64,000 nucleotides of DNA from Saccharothrix saharensis. GTDB lineage: Bacteria > Actinomycetota > Actinomycetes > Mycobacteriales > Pseudonocardiaceae. The stretch spans positions 3,162,001-3,226,000 of the forward strand of contig NZ_VFPP01000001.1 in NCBI RefSeq assembly GCF_006716745.1, given 5' to 3'. This document shows, piece by piece, positions 8,604 to 17,941 of the stretch (position 1 is its first letter; every line of letters begins with the position of its first letter). The notes under the pieces are model-generated. The model did no database searches. It was not told the DNA's origin and saw only the letters and a list, made by a program, of their open reading frames with translations. A program made the translations under genes and the position numbers.

Positions 8604-8960
8604 CGAAGCACGCGCGTCGCACCACGGCAGGCGGGTCGGCGGCCCTGGCGCAGCCACTCGTCGAGCACCGTGAAATCGGTGTCCTCCTCCGGCCACGGCA
8701 CGACCGGCAGGGGCGGCAGGCCCAGCAGGGGTGCGACGGACTCGTTCGCGTCCTCCGGCCACGTCGTCGCCCGCACCAGGTCGCACGGCAGGGCGGCCGG
8801 CCGCCGGCCGTGATCGGGGTCCACCCTGGTCAGCAACGGGTTGCCGGTCGCCGGAACGGGCCCGTGGGTCGGGTGCCCGACGCCGCCGAACGGGATGAGC
8901 GGACCGTCCACGTCGAGGAAGAGCAGCGGACGCGTGGGCACCGCCGCACCTTGACGGGAA

Positions 8961-8987
8961 AGCCCCGCACCGGAACCGGTGCGGGGC
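8961..8987 (-). terminator. qcrB terminator
   Basis: The self-complementary stem GCCCCGCACCGG / CCGGTGCGGGGC lies 20 nt after the qcrB stop codon. A short TTT run follows on the minus strand. Confidence 0.8.
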
Positions 8988-9006
8988 TTCACCACGAGCG
9001 AACGGG

Positions 9007-10677
9007 TCAGTCCTCCGGCTGGGCCGGCTTCCCGGCCAGCTCGCCCGCCGGCTTGTTCTCGCCGGACAGGGCGTCCGCCGACACACCGCGCTCGGCCCGC
9101 GCACGGGCCAGGGCGGCGGTCTCCTCCGGCGGGTCCGGGGTCAGGAAGCTGCCCGGCACCGGGTGCCCGGCCGAACCCAGCTTGTTCATCTTCTTCGGCA
9201 CCGACGCGCCCTGGTAGGCCAGGGGCAGCGGGTGGCCGTGGTCGTCCACCGGGCCCAGCGGCTGGTGCACCTCGATGAACTCGCCGTGCGGCAGGCGCTT
9301 GATGATGCCCGTCTCGACACCGTGCTCCAGCACCTCGCGGTCCGCGCGCTGCAACCCGATGCAGATGCGGTAGGTGATGAAGTACGCCACCGGCGGGACC
9401 AGGAGCATGCCGATGCGGCCGATCCAGGTCATCGCGTTCAGCGAGATGTCGAACTTCATCGCGATGATGTCGTTGCCGCCCGAGAGCAGCAGCACCATGA
9501 AGTACGAGATCGCCATGACACCCAGCGACGTCCGGACCGGCACGTCGCGCGGGCGCTGCAGCAGGTTGTGGTGCGCGTAGTCCTTGGTCATCTTGCGCTC
9601 GATCCACGGGTACACCGCGGCGAGGCCGGTCAGCAGCGGCAGACCGAGGATGAACGGCAGGAACGGCGCAGGCACCGTGTAGTTGCCCAGGTAGAGCTCC
9701 CACGCGGGCCACAGGCGGATCAGGCCGTCGGTCCAGCCCATGTACCAGTCGGGCTGCACGCCCGCCGACACCTGCGACGCGTTGTACGGGCCGAAGTTCC
9801 AGATCGGGTTGATCTGGAACACGCCGCCCATGATCGCCGTGACGGCCACGACCACGGCGAAGAAGCCACCGCCCTTGGCCGCGAACACCGGCATGATGCG
9901 CACGCCGACGACGTTGGTCTCCTTGCGGCCGACGCCGGGGAACTGGGTGTGCTTCTGGTACCAGACCAGGCCCACGTGCACCGCGATCAGCGCCAGGATG
10001 ATGCCCGGGATGAGCAGGATGTGCAGCGAGTAGAGGCGCGGGATGACCTCCGTGCCGGGGAACTCGCCGCCGAACAGCAGCCAGTTGCTCCACGTGCCGA
10101 TCACCGGGATCGAGATCAGCAGCGCCGCCATCACCCGCAGGCCGGTGCCGGACAGCAGGTCGTCGGGCAGCGAGTAGCCGAGGAAGCCCTCGATGGCACC
10201 CAGCATGAACAGCACGATGCCGATGACCCAGTTGATCTCACGCGGGCGCCGGAACGCGCCGGTGAAGAAGATCCGGAACATGTGCACGACGATCGCGCCC
10301 ATGAACAGCAGCGCGGACCAGTGGTGGACCTGCCGCACGAACAGGCCGCCGCGGACCTCGAACGAGATCTGCAGGGTCGACTCGAACGCCCGGGACATCT
10401 CGATGCCCTGGAGGTTGACGAAGCTGCCGTTGTAGACGACCTCCTCCATGGAGGGGTCGAAGAACAGGGCCAGGTACGTGCCCGACAACAGCAGCACGAT
10501 GAAGCTGTACATCGCGATTTCGCCGAGCAGGAACGACCAGTGCGTCGGGAAGACCTTGTTCAGCTGCTTCCGCATGCCGGAAGCAACGTGATACCGGTCG
10601 TCAGCCCACTTGGCGGCGCCACCCGCCACGCGTGCGCCCGCACCCTGCCGTTTCGTCGGCGTGGTGATGCCGCTCAT
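9007..10677 (-). CDS. qcrB: Cytochrome bc1 complex cytochrome b subunit
   Basis: The 556-residue protein is the di-heme cytochrome b of the menaquinol:cytochrome c reductase that forms a supercomplex with the aa3 oxidase in actinobacteria. Helix B carries [18 protein letters not shown] and helix D carries [18 protein letters not shown], providing the two His pairs for hemes bL and bH. The Qo-site motif reads PDWYMGW in place of PEWY, a variant usual in actinobacteria. About eight transmembrane helices are followed by a hydrophilic C-terminal extension of about 130 residues, as in mycobacteria. Its ATG overlaps the qcrA stop as ATGA, which implies translational coupling. A terminator follows at 8961. 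Confidence 0.97.
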   Translation of the reverse strand: MSGITTPTKRQGAGARVAGGAAKWADDRYHVASGMRKQLNKVFPTHWSFLLGEIAMYSFIVLLLSGTYLALFFDPSMEEVVYNGSFVNLQGIEMSRAFESTLQISFEVRGGLFVRQVHHWSALLFMGAIVVHMFRIFFTGAFRRPREINWVIGIVLFMLGAIEGFLGYSLPDDLLSGTGLRVMAALLISIPVIGTWSNWLLFGGEFPGTEVIPRLYSLHILLIPGIILALIAVHVGLVWYQKHTQFPGVGRKETNVVGVRIMPVFAAKGGGFFAVVVAVTAIMGGVFQINPIWNFGPYNASQVSAGVQPDWYMGWTDGLIRLWPAWELYLGNYTVPAPFLPFILGLPLLTGLAAVYPWIERKMTKDYAHHNLLQRPRDVPVRTSLGVMAISYFMVLLLSGGNDIIAMKFDISLNAMTWIGRIGMLLVPPVAYFITYRICIGLQRADREVLEHGVETGIIKRLPHGEFIEVHQPLGPVDDHGHPLPLAYQGASVPKKMNKLGSAGHPVPGSFLTPDPPEETAALARARAERGVSADALSGENKPAGELAGKPAQPED

Positions 10678-11798
10678 GACTTACGCTCCCAGAACGCCGG
10701 ACCCACGGCCTCGATGAAGTCGCCGCGGGCAATCAAGTATCCGTCCTCGTCAACCGTGATGGGAAGCTGCGGCAGCGCGCGGGTCGCCGGACCGAACCGG
10801 GGCTTGCCGTAGTGGAAGACGTCGAACTGCGACTGGTGGCAGGGGCACAGGAGCAAGCCGGTCTGCTGCTCGTACAGCGAAGTCGGGCACCCGAGGTGCG
10901 TGCAGATCTTCGAGTACGCGTAGAAGTCGCCGTAGTTGAAGTCCTCCTGGCCGGCGCGCTTGACCACCGACTGGCCGGGGCGCAGGCGGATGAGCATGAC
11001 CGGGCTGTCGGCCCGCTTCAGCGCGTGGACCAGGGCTTCTTCGTCGTCACGCTCCGACTCGCGGAACGGGAACACCGTTTCGAAACCACCGGCGTCCAGG
11101 TCCTCGGGGCGCACCAGCGCGACCTCGTGGAAGTCGCCCGTGTGCCGGCGCAGGTAGACCTTCTCGCCGTCGTCGGACTTCCACGCGGTGTGCCAGAGCG
11201 AGTCCTTGGAGTCGCTGTGCGCCCACGGGTTGCGGATCAAGCCGCCCACGCCCACGGCCAGCACGCCGAGGCCGAACACGCCGGCGCCCAGGCCCGCGGT
11301 GCGCTTGATGAGCGACCGGCGGCCGATCGTGGACCGCTCGCCCGCGTCGGCCAGCTGGGCGATGACCGTGGCCTTGTCGACCTCGGACGAGCCGCCGTCG
11401 TGGCGCTGCTGGACCGACAGCTCCTCCGGGATGAACTTCTTCGTGTAGAGCAGCGCGCCCACGCCGAGGCCGAGGATCGCCACGCCCAGCGTGAGACCGA
11501 TGACCGGCGTGTAGAGGCTGTACAGGAAGTGGTCGTCGGTGTTCGGAGCCTCGTACTTCCACGGCCACCAGAGGAACGCCACCAGGAACGCGAGGCCGGC
11601 CAGCGCGGAGATGGCGAACCACAGGGCCACCAGGCGCTCGGCGCGCTTCTCGGCGCGGGTGCCCTTGACCGGCCAGCGGTCCTCGTAGTGGACGATCTCC
11701 ACGCCGTCCATGCGGGCGCCGAGCTTGACCAGCTCGTCCCGGCTCATCCCGGCGAGTTCCGCCTCGTCGGGCAGCTCGTTCGGCTTCACGCCGCTCAT
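10674..11798 (-). CDS. qcrA: Rieske iron-sulfur subunit of the cytochrome bc1 complex
   Basis: The 374-residue protein has three N-terminal membrane helices (two near residues 65-125 and one near 175), the actinobacterial form of the Rieske subunit. The 2Fe-2S site is shown by CTHLGC near residue 305 and CPCHQSQFD about 20 residues later. It passes electrons from menaquinol to the di-heme cytochrome c. The start is the ATG at 11798, which overlaps the qcrC stop (ATGA); a longer upstream frame would run through qcrC and is rejected. Its stop overlaps the qcrB start in the same way. Confidence 0.96.
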   Translation of the reverse strand: MSGVKPNELPDEAELAGMSRDELVKLGARMDGVEIVHYEDRWPVKGTRAEKRAERLVALWFAISALAGLAFLVAFLWWPWKYEAPNTDDHFLYSLYTPVIGLTLGVAILGLGVGALLYTKKFIPEELSVQQRHDGGSSEVDKATVIAQLADAGERSTIGRRSLIKRTAGLGAGVFGLGVLAVGVGGLIRNPWAHSDSKDSLWHTAWKSDDGEKVYLRRHTGDFHEVALVRPEDLDAGGFETVFPFRESERDDEEALVHALKRADSPVMLIRLRPGQSVVKRAGQEDFNYGDFYAYSKICTHLGCPTSLYEQQTGLLLCPCHQSQFDVFHYGKPRFGPATRALPQLPITVDEDGYLIARGDFIEAVGPAFWERKS

Positions 11799-12604
11799 GC
11801 CTTGGCTCCGATCCAGAGGGTCACGCCGATGAGTGCGGCGATACCCACGATGAACGCGATCAGACCCTCCGATACCGGCCCGAGGCCGCCGAGGGGGGCG
11901 CCGCCGGGGTTGTTGTTCCCGTCGGTCACCGACTTGATGTAAGCGATGATGTCTTCCTTCTCCTCCGGCGTGAGCTGCCGGTCGGAGAACTTCGGCATGT
12001 TCTGCGGGCCCGTGAGCATCGCGGTGTACAGCTGCTCCTCGGTCACGCCGTCGAGCTCGGGCGCGAACTTGCCGGACGACAGCGCCCCGCCGCGGCCGGT
12101 GAAGTTGTGGCACGCCGAGCAGTTGAGCCGGAACAGCTCGCCGCCGCGGGCCGGGTCGTCGCCGCGCAGCGCCTCGCCGCGCTCCTCGGGCGTCTGCGGG
12201 CCGCCGCCGCGGGACTGGATGAACGCGCCGATCGCGTCCACCTCCTCCGGCGTGAACTTGGCGGGCTTGCGCTGCGCCTGCGCCTCCTGGCGGGCCATCG
12301 GCATGCGGCCGGACGACACCTGGAAGTACACGGCCGCCTCGCCCACGCCGATCAGGCTGGGGCCGCGGTCCTCGACGCCGTCGAGGTTCTTGCCGTGGCA
12401 GCTGATGCAGGTGTTGTTGTAGAGCTGCTCGCCCAGTCGCACCTGCGCCGGGTCGTCCTGCGCCTGCGCGGTCTGCGGCTGCGGCGCGAGGGCGCTGAAC
12501 AGGAAGCCCGCGGCCAGCAGCGCGAAGCCCAGCGCGAGCAGGCCCGAGATCCGCCGGCGCAGCTTCGTGCTGCGCTTCCGGGCCCGTGTGGTGTTGGTGG
12601 TCAT
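11795..12604 (-). CDS. qcrC: Di-heme cytochrome c subunit of the cytochrome bc1 complex
   Basis: The 269-residue protein has an N-terminal hydrophobic anchor (residues about 20-40), two class I cytochrome c domains with CISCHG and CSACHN heme motifs, and a C-terminal membrane helix near residues 248-266. This is the standard actinobacterial QcrC, which replaces both cytochrome c1 and soluble cytochrome c and delivers electrons directly to the CuA site of CtaC. It lies 44 bp downstream of ctaE and is coupled to qcrA by a 4-bp overlap. Confidence 0.96.
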   Translation of the reverse strand: MTTNTTRARKRSTKLRRRISGLLALGFALLAAGFLFSALAPQPQTAQAQDDPAQVRLGEQLYNNTCISCHGKNLDGVEDRGPSLIGVGEAAVYFQVSSGRMPMARQEAQAQRKPAKFTPEEVDAIGAFIQSRGGGPQTPEERGEALRGDDPARGGELFRLNCSACHNFTGRGGALSSGKFAPELDGVTEEQLYTAMLTGPQNMPKFSDRQLTPEEKEDIIAYIKSVTDGNNNPGGAPLGGLGPVSEGLIAFIVGIAALIGVTLWIGAKA

Positions 12605-12648
12605 GTGTGCGGCAACCCTTGCTGGTGTGAGTTCGGGGTTCGAGCTGG

Positions 12649-13257
12649 TCAGGGCACGATGTAGATGATGGCGAACAAGCCGATCCAGACGACGTCGACG
12701 AAGTGCCAGTAGTACGACACGACGATCGCGGAGGTCGCCTGCGCGGGCGTGAACTTGCTCAGCTTCGTGCGGACCAGCAGGTAGCCGAACGCGATCAGGC
12801 CACCGATCACGTGCAGGCCGTGGAAGCCGGTCGTCAGGTAGAAGACGGTGCCGTAGGCCGAGGCCGGGATCGTCGTGCCCTCGCTGACGAGGGTGACGTA
12901 CTCACCGGCCTGGCCGGCGACGAAGATCGCACCCATGATCAGCGTCACGATGTACCAGCGGCGCAGACCGAACACGTCACCCCGCTCGGCGGCGAACACG
13001 CCCCACTGGCACGTGAACGAGGACGCCACCAGGATGATCGTGAAGAACAGTGCGTAGGGCACGTTCAGGTGGGTCGGTGCTGGTGGCCAGTGCCCTTCGT
13101 TCTGGGCCTTCACCGTGAAGAACATGGCGAAGAGCCCCGCGAAGAACATGAGCTCACTGGACAGCCAGACGATCGTGCCGACGCTGACCATGTTCGGGCG
13201 GTTCAGCGAGTGCACGCGCTGGCCGATTGAGGGCGCTGCCGTTGTCACACGACGCAT
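12649..13257 (-). CDS. ctaE: Cytochrome c oxidase subunit III
   Basis: The 202-residue protein has five hydrophobic helices, the short actinobacterial form of subunit III. Recognisable stretches are [17 protein letters not shown] near residue 31, the FHGLHV segment near 143 and [15 protein letters not shown] near 182, which includes the conserved WHFVDVVW. It opens the ctaE-qcrC-qcrA-qcrB operon, so oxidase subunit III is made together with its partner bc1 complex. The divergent gene at 13342 leaves 84 bp for both promoters. Confidence 0.95.
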   Translation of the reverse strand: MRRVTTAAPSIGQRVHSLNRPNMVSVGTIVWLSSELMFFAGLFAMFFTVKAQNEGHWPPAPTHLNVPYALFFTIILVASSFTCQWGVFAAERGDVFGLRRWYIVTLIMGAIFVAGQAGEYVTLVSEGTTIPASAYGTVFYLTTGFHGLHVIGGLIAFGYLLVRTKLSKFTPAQATSAIVVSYYWHFVDVVWIGLFAIIYIVP

Positions 13258-13341
13258 TATTGCTTGCAGGTTTTCGTCCCGCCCATCGGGTCCGGGGCAC
13301 GTACGCAGGTCATCTGGGTCACACGCACGGTGAGGACGGTC

Positions 13342-13734
13342 ATGGGGTGGTTGAACCGGTTGCGTGATCGCCGGGCGCGACGGGGTGTACCCGCACTGGA
13401 GATCGATTCACCTGGCCTGGAGGTCGTGGTGGAGGCGTTCGACGTGGCGGAGGCGGACTCGGCGGCGTTGGCCCGCTCGCCCCGCTGGCGGCCGGACGAG
13501 CCGGCGGTGCTGCGCCACCACCTCGAACTGCCCTCTGACCAGGTCGAACGCGCGCGCGAGCTGCTCGCGCCGGACGGGTGGGAGCTGCGTCACGACGGCC
13601 GCTGGCACGCGTTGCGGGTGCAGCGGCTGGACGCGCTGCACTGCGCTCAGGAGCGGGCCCGGATGGCGAGCCTGGCCCAGCGGCTCGGCGGCGACTGGAT
13701 CGGGTGGGACGCGCTTCAGGTCACGCATGGTTAG
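13342..13734 (+). CDS. Conserved actinobacterial protein of unknown function
   Basis: The start is set at ATG 13342 (GTGAGG about 7 nt upstream), which gives 130 residues. After a basic N-terminus ([14 protein letters not shown]) there is a mixed alpha/beta sequence, [20 protein letters not shown], and a later [18 protein letters not shown]. No membrane helix, signal peptide or known catalytic motif was found. It is divergent from ctaE and lies 53 bp upstream of the receiver-like gene. I do not recognise the family. Confidence 0.6.
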   Translation: MGWLNRLRDRRARRGVPALEIDSPGLEVVVEAFDVAEADSAALARSPRWRPDEPAVLRHHLELPSDQVERARELLAPDGWELRHDGRWHALRVQRLDALHCAQERARMASLAQRLGGDWIGWDALQVTHG

Positions 13735-13787
13735 CCGGATAACATCTGGACCCACCTGGCACCCCGACCCGCCGGAGGATCGCGCCG

Positions 13788-14198
13788 ATGAGCACGCAGA
13801 CGACCAGGATCCTGGTGTTCAGCCACCGCCCCGAGGTGCGTGAGACGATCATCACTGCGGTGGGTCGCCGTCCCGCGCCGGACCTGGGCCGCGTCGAGTA
13901 CGTCGAGGCGGGCGCCGTCGCCGACGTCCTCTACGAGATGGACAACGGCGGCGTCGACCTGGCGATCCTGGACGGCGAGGCGCAGCCGACCGGCGGCATG
14001 GGCCTGTCCCGGCAGCTGAAGAACGAGATCACCGACTGCCCCCCGATCGTGGTCGCGGTCCGCCGCAAGGACGACCGGTGGCTGGCGACGTGGTCGCAGG
14101 CGGACGCGGTGCTGGTGCACCCGCTCGACCCGTTGGCGGCCGCCGAGACCGTGGCCGAGGTGCTGCGCTCGACGGCGTTGCCCGTCGTCCGGGGCTGA
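13788..14198 (+). CDS. Atypical receiver-like (pseudo-response-regulator) protein
   Basis: The 136-residue protein has the length and secondary-structure order of a CheY-like receiver domain with no output domain. The phospho-acceptor position seems kept (VDLAILDGEAQP, Asp near residue 63). The usual acidic pair after beta-1 is replaced: ILVFSHRPEVRE stands where ILVVDDDPEVRE is expected. The conserved Lys after beta-5 is replaced by His in HPLDPLAAAE. GGAGG lies 8 nt before the ATG. It is 7 bp upstream of trpD and probably cotranscribed. From memory, near-identical proteins sit before trpD in other actinobacteria, so the variant is old and functional. Its partner is unknown. Confidence 0.75.
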   Translation: MSTQTTRILVFSHRPEVRETIITAVGRRPAPDLGRVEYVEAGAVADVLYEMDNGGVDLAILDGEAQPTGGMGLSRQLKNEITDCPPIVVAVRRKDDRWLATWSQADAVLVHPLDPLAAAETVAEVLRSTALPVVRG

Positions 14199-14205
14199 GG
14201 TCGCC

Positions 14206-15258
14206 GTGGAGCGCACCTGGCCGTTACTGCTGAACCAGCTCGTCGACCGGGTCGACCTGTCGCAGGACGACACGGCGTGGGCGATGGACCAAGTGATGTC
14301 GGGCGCGGCGACGCCCGCCCAGATCGCCGCGTTCGCGGTGGCGCTGCGGGCCAAGGGCGAGACGCCCGAGGAGGTCGACGGCATCGCCACGATGATGCTG
14401 CGCCACGCCCGCCGGTTCACCGTGGACGTGCGGGCGGCGGACATCGTCGGCACCGGCGGTGACAGCTCCGGGTCGGTGAACATCTCGACCATGGCGGCGA
14501 TCGTCACGTCCGCGGCGGGCGTGCCGGTGGTCAAGCACGGCAACCGGGCGGCGTCGTCCAAGTGCGGCACGGCGGACGTGCTCGAAGAGCTGGGCGTGGC
14601 CATCGACCTGCCGCCGCTGGGCGTGCAGCAGACGGTGGAGGAGCTGGGCATCGGGTTCTGCTTCGCGCCGGTGTTCCACCCCGGTTTCCGGCACGCGGGC
14701 GCGCCGCGGCGCGAGATCGGCATCCCCACGTCGTTCAACCTGCTCGGGCCGCTGACGAACCCGGCTCAGCCGCAGGTCGGCCTGGTGGGGTGCGCGCGGG
14801 TGGCGTTCGCGCCGCTGGTCGCGGGCGTCTTCGCGCGGCGGGGCAACACCACGCTGGTGGTGCGGGGTGACGACGGGATGGACGAGATCACCACGACCAC
14901 CACGACGTCGGTGTGGGTGGCCGACGGCGGCGGGGTGCGCACCGACCGGATCGACCCGTCGGCGCTGGGCATCGCCCCCGCGCTGCCCGAGGACCTCAGA
15001 GGCGGTGACGCCTCGGTGAACGCCGAGGTGGTGCGCGAGCTGGTGGCCGGGAAGCCGGGTGCGGTGCGGGACGCGGTGCTGCTCAACGCGGCGGGCGCGA
15101 TCGCGACGCACGCCGGCCTGTCGGGTGACCTGAACGCCGACCTCGCGGCCGGCCTGGGCCGGGCGGCGGAGGCCGTCGACTCGGGCGCGGCGGCGGACCT
15201 GCTGCGCCGGTGGGCGGCGCGGTCGACCGAGCTGAAGAAGGCCCTGGCGGACGCCTGA
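14206..15258 (+). CDS. trpD: Anthranilate phosphoribosyltransferase
   Basis: The 350-residue enzyme transfers phosphoribose from PRPP to anthranilate, the second step of tryptophan synthesis from chorismate. The PRPP loop GTGGDSSGSVNIST lies near residue 83, followed by VKHGNRAASSKCG near 110, HPGFRHAGAPRREIG near 160 and GDDGMDEI near 222, all family signatures. The GTG start follows the receiver-like gene by 7 bp. No other trp gene is nearby, as in mycobacteria, where trpD also stands alone in this location. Confidence 0.96.
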   Translation: MERTWPLLLNQLVDRVDLSQDDTAWAMDQVMSGAATPAQIAAFAVALRAKGETPEEVDGIATMMLRHARRFTVDVRAADIVGTGGDSSGSVNISTMAAIVTSAAGVPVVKHGNRAASSKCGTADVLEELGVAIDLPPLGVQQTVEELGIGFCFAPVFHPGFRHAGAPRREIGIPTSFNLLGPLTNPAQPQVGLVGCARVAFAPLVAGVFARRGNTTLVVRGDDGMDEITTTTTTSVWVADGGGVRTDRIDPSALGIAPALPEDLRGGDASVNAEVVRELVAGKPGAVRDAVLLNAAGAIATHAGLSGDLNADLAAGLGRAAEAVDSGAAADLLRRWAARSTELKKALADA

Positions 15259-15652
15259 GCGGTCGGTGGCGGCACTGCCGGTCGCAGGGCCGTCACCGGT
15301 TCTCTGGCGGTGTCCGGTCGCCTCGGGCGGCCACCGCGATCCGGGCGGACGAGCGGGCCCGGGTCGACCAGCGGCACGGTCGTGAGCCCTCCGGGCAGGG
15401 CGTGGCCCATCGGCGCGAGCCCCACCGAGCCGTTCCACAGCACGGCTCGCCGGCATTCGTGGGCCGTGCGCACGACCGGCCCGTCGCGGTGCCGCCCGCC
15501 GTTGCGGTAGGCCGGCCACACCGGGGTGCGCAGCGCGGTCGCCGTGCCCGCCGCCGCGGAGGCGCTGGTGGTGCGACGACACCCCGCGTGAGCGATCGAG
15601 ACGACGGCCACCTTTTCACCGCCGCGCAACAGGGGCGGGTCATGCTGTTCCC
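15259..15652. other. 394-bp region without a supported gene
   Basis: Both strands have GC-driven open frames, but none has a good ribosome site, a recognisable motif or a credible product. A minus-strand frame containing TPVWPAYRNGG and VLWNGSVGLAPMGH runs into trpD antisense and could at most be a remnant. The last 30 bp presumably hold the promoter of the acyltransferase gene. Confidence 0.4.
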
Positions 15653-16321
15653 ATGCTCTACACGGTGATGAAACGAGTGGTGGCGCCCACGGCGCGGCTG
15701 GTCTACCGGCCGACCGTCGAAGGGCTGGAGAACGTGCCCGCCGACGGTCCGGTGATCCTCGCGCCGAACCACCTGTCGTTCATCGACAGCATCGTCATCC
15801 CCATGGTGGTGCCGCGCCGCGTCTCGTTCCTCGCCAAGGCGGAGTACTTCGAGGGCAAGGGCGTCAAGGGAGCCCTGTCGCGCTACTTCTTCGGCTCCCT
15901 CGGCCACGTCCCCGTGCGCCGCGGCCTCGGCCGGGCCGCCAGGGCGTCGCTGGACACCGCCAAGGACATCCTGGACGGCGGCGGCGCGTTCGCGATCTAC
16001 CCGGAGGGCACGCGCTCCCTGGACGGCCGGCTGCACCGCGGCCGCACCGGCGTGGCCCGGATGGCGCTGGAGTCCGGCGCGCCGGTCGTCCCGGTCGGGC
16101 TCATCGGCACCGACGAGGTGCAGCCGGTGGACCGCAAGCTGCCCCGCGTCCGCCCCATCACCGTCCGGTTCGGCGAGCCGCTGCGGTTCGACCGGTACGC
16201 GGGCATGCACGAGTCGCTGCCGGTGCTGCGCTCGGTCACCGACGAGATCGTCTACCGCATCCTGGAGCTGACCGGGCAGGAGTACGTGGACAGCTACCAG
16301 AACTCGGCCACCGCGGCCTGA
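15653..16321 (+). CDS. 1-acyl-sn-glycerol-3-phosphate acyltransferase (PlsC family)
   Basis: The 222-residue protein has the two acyltransferase motifs: NHLSFIDS (HX4D) near residue 41 and YPEGTRS near 119. Between them lies the FFGSLGHVPVRRG stretch typical of PlsC enzymes. The family acylates lysophosphatidate or related glycerolipids at the inner membrane. It begins at an ATG without a clear ribosome site and ends 8 bp before a strong terminator that it shares with the convergent ctaF. Confidence 0.88.
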   Translation: MLYTVMKRVVAPTARLVYRPTVEGLENVPADGPVILAPNHLSFIDSIVIPMVVPRRVSFLAKAEYFEGKGVKGALSRYFFGSLGHVPVRRGLGRAARASLDTAKDILDGGGAFAIYPEGTRSLDGRLHRGRTGVARMALESGAPVVPVGLIGTDEVQPVDRKLPRVRPITVRFGEPLRFDRYAGMHESLPVLRSVTDEIVYRILELTGQEYVDSYQNSATAA

Positions 16322-16329
16322 GGCACGAC

Positions 16330-16362
16330 GAAGGGGGCCACCTCGGCGAGGTGGCCCCCTTC
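16330..16362. terminator. Bidirectional terminator between plsC-like gene and ctaF
   Basis: This is a perfect 15-bp stem, GAAGGGGGCCACCTC / GAGGTGGCCCCCTTC, with a 3-nt loop between convergent genes. There is no long U run. Confidence 0.8.
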
Positions 16363-16374
16363 GCGTGCGTTCAC

Positions 16375-16791
16375 TCAGTCGTGGCTGGGACCGGTGTGGT
16401 ACTCGAACACCAGACCGCCCACGGCGATCAGCACCAGCACCACGGCGATCACCAGCAGCCACACGTGCCAGAACGCGAGCGCCACGCCCGCCGTCGCGGC
16501 CGCCGCCGCCAGGCCGATCGGCCAGTAGCTGCCGGGGCTGAAGAAGCCCAGCTCACCGGCGCCGTCGCTGACCTCGGCGTCCGCGTTGTCCTCCGGCCGG
16601 ACCTCGATGCGCCGGGCGACGAACCGGAAGTAGGTGCCGACGATCAGCGCCAGGCCGCCGGTCAGCGCGAGCGCCACCGTCCCGGTCGGCTCGACATAAC
16701 CGGTGTCCGCCCACGTCCAGTAGCCGTACACGACGGCCATCAGGAACGAGAACCCCATCACCAAGTCGAAAATGCGGGCTTCGACCTTCAT
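16375..16791 (-). CDS. ctaF: Cytochrome c oxidase subunit IV, actinobacterial type
   Basis: The 138-residue protein has four hydrophobic helices in two pairs (about residues 8-27 and 38-57, then 90-108 and 110-130) separated by an acidic segment, RPEDNADAEVSDGAGELGFF. This is the actinobacteria-specific fourth subunit of the aa3 oxidase. It follows ctaC by 12 bp and is cotranscribed with it. The motif GSYWPIGLA before the third helix is typical. Confidence 0.93.
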   Translation of the reverse strand: MKVEARIFDLVMGFSFLMAVVYGYWTWADTGYVEPTGTVALALTGGLALIVGTYFRFVARRIEVRPEDNADAEVSDGAGELGFFSPGSYWPIGLAAAAATAGVALAFWHVWLLVIAVVLVLIAVGGLVFEYHTGPSHD

Positions 16792-16803
16792 CGCTGCGTC
16801 CTC

Positions 16804-17736
16804 CTACTTCCCACCGTCGGACGCCTCGCGGACAGTCCGGTCGGTGTCGAAGGGCGTGGTCGTCGTGGCGTACGGCGTGCACAGCTCACCGCAGTTCATC
16901 TCGGTCAGCGCCTCGGCCGCCGTGTAGGGCTGCCCGGTGTCCGGGTTGGTCTGCTTGCGCAGCTCCATGTACCGGTCGTAGTCGGCCGACTCCAGCGCCC
17001 TGACCTCGAAGTTCATCACCGCGTGGTACGTGCCGCACAGCTCGGCGCAGCGACCGACGAACGACCCGGTCCGGTCGATCTGGTCGATCTGGAACGCGTT
17101 GTCCTGGTTGTTCTTCTCCGGCTCGGGGAAGACGTCCCGCTTGAAGTGGAACTCCGGCACGAAGAACGAGTGGATGACGTCGGTCGACCGCAGGTTGAAG
17201 CGGATCGACTTGCCCTGCGGCACCACCAGCAGCGGGATCTCGCCGGACGTGCCGACGGTGCTCACCGGCAGGTCGGCCGCCTCGGTCTTGTGCTGGGGGT
17301 ACTGGAACTCCCAGTTCCACTGGAACGCGATCACGTCGACCGTCACGTCGGGCGTCTTGCTCTTGTCCGTGACGTAGTTCTGCGTCACGGCGGTGAAGTA
17401 GAACAAGACCGCCACGATGATCGTCGGCACGACCAGCAGCACGAGCTCCAGCGGCAGGTTGTACGCGACCTGGCGGGGCAGCTCCTCGCTCTTCTTGCGG
17501 TGGAACGCGACCGACCAGAGGATCAGGCCCCACACGATCACGCCGACCGCGAGAGCCGCGACGACCGACCAAGTCCACAGCTCGCGCATCGCCTCGGCCT
17601 GCGGCGTCACGGCCACCGGCCAACCGAAGCGCAGCACCTCTTCCGTGGAGCAACCCGTGGCCCCGACGCCGACCAGGCCGACCAGCCCGCCGACCTTAGC
17701 CAGCCGGGCTGCCCTGGTGCCCTCCTTCAGGCCCAC
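16804..17736 (-). CDS. ctaC: Cytochrome c oxidase subunit II (CuA), lipoprotein
   Basis: The start is set at GTG 17736 because GGAGG lies 9 nt upstream and the protein then begins directly with a lipoprotein signal ending in VGATGC (Cys30); this gives 310 residues. Two membrane helices follow (about 48-70 and 90-112). The periplasmic cupredoxin domain carries IAFQWNWEFQYP (aromatic electron-entry region) and the binuclear CuA site CAELCGTYHAVM. It receives electrons from QcrC. A C-terminal extension with two cysteines (NCGELC) is an oddity of this protein or clade. Confidence 0.95.
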   Translation of the reverse strand: MGLKEGTRAARLAKVGGLVGLVGVGATGCSTEEVLRFGWPVAVTPQAEAMRELWTWSVVAALAVGVIVWGLILWSVAFHRKKSEELPRQVAYNLPLELVLLVVPTIIVAVLFYFTAVTQNYVTDKSKTPDVTVDVIAFQWNWEFQYPQHKTEAADLPVSTVGTSGEIPLLVVPQGKSIRFNLRSTDVIHSFFVPEFHFKRDVFPEPEKNNQDNAFQIDQIDRTGSFVGRCAELCGTYHAVMNFEVRALESADYDRYMELRKQTNPDTGQPYTAAEALTEMNCGELCTPYATTTTPFDTDRTVREASDGGK

Positions 17737-17941
17737 TGCTCGCCGCCTCCTCGCGCCACTCAACGTCACCAAGCTCGCAGGCAGGGGTGGAATTCTCCCC
17801 ATGCCGGATCATGCGGGAGCGTAGCTCAGCGCACGACGCGTCACCCGTCGGGGGCCGCCCCGGTGGAGTGCAGTTTCGGTCACACACCGGCCCCCCGGCA
17901 TACTGGAGTCTTCTCCACACGACACGAAGGGTGTTTACGGC

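Larger units (their letters stand above)
8441..8941 (-). pseudogene. Remnant of a HAD-like protein gene (internal deletion, lost stop)
   Basis: From GTG 8941 (AAGG about 5 nt upstream) the frame encodes RPLLFLDVDGPLIPFGG, the HAD motif I of a family of actinobacterial proteins of roughly 160-190 residues. CDLVRATTWPEDANE and LGLPPLPVVPWPEED follow. The frame then jumps directly to TDFTVLDEWLRQ, which in relatives is the extreme C-terminus, so about 60 codons are missing in frame. The normal stop is gone: the frame reads through a terminator at 8572-8603 and stops only at 8441, inside the qcrB-tail copy. A broken gene is the best reading. Comparison with the family is from memory. Confidence 0.6.

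Noticed and set aside
14766-15629. Minus-strand frame opposite the trpD end and the following gap
   Set aside because: Most of it is antisense to trpD, and the part in the gap shows no recognisable motif or ribosome site.
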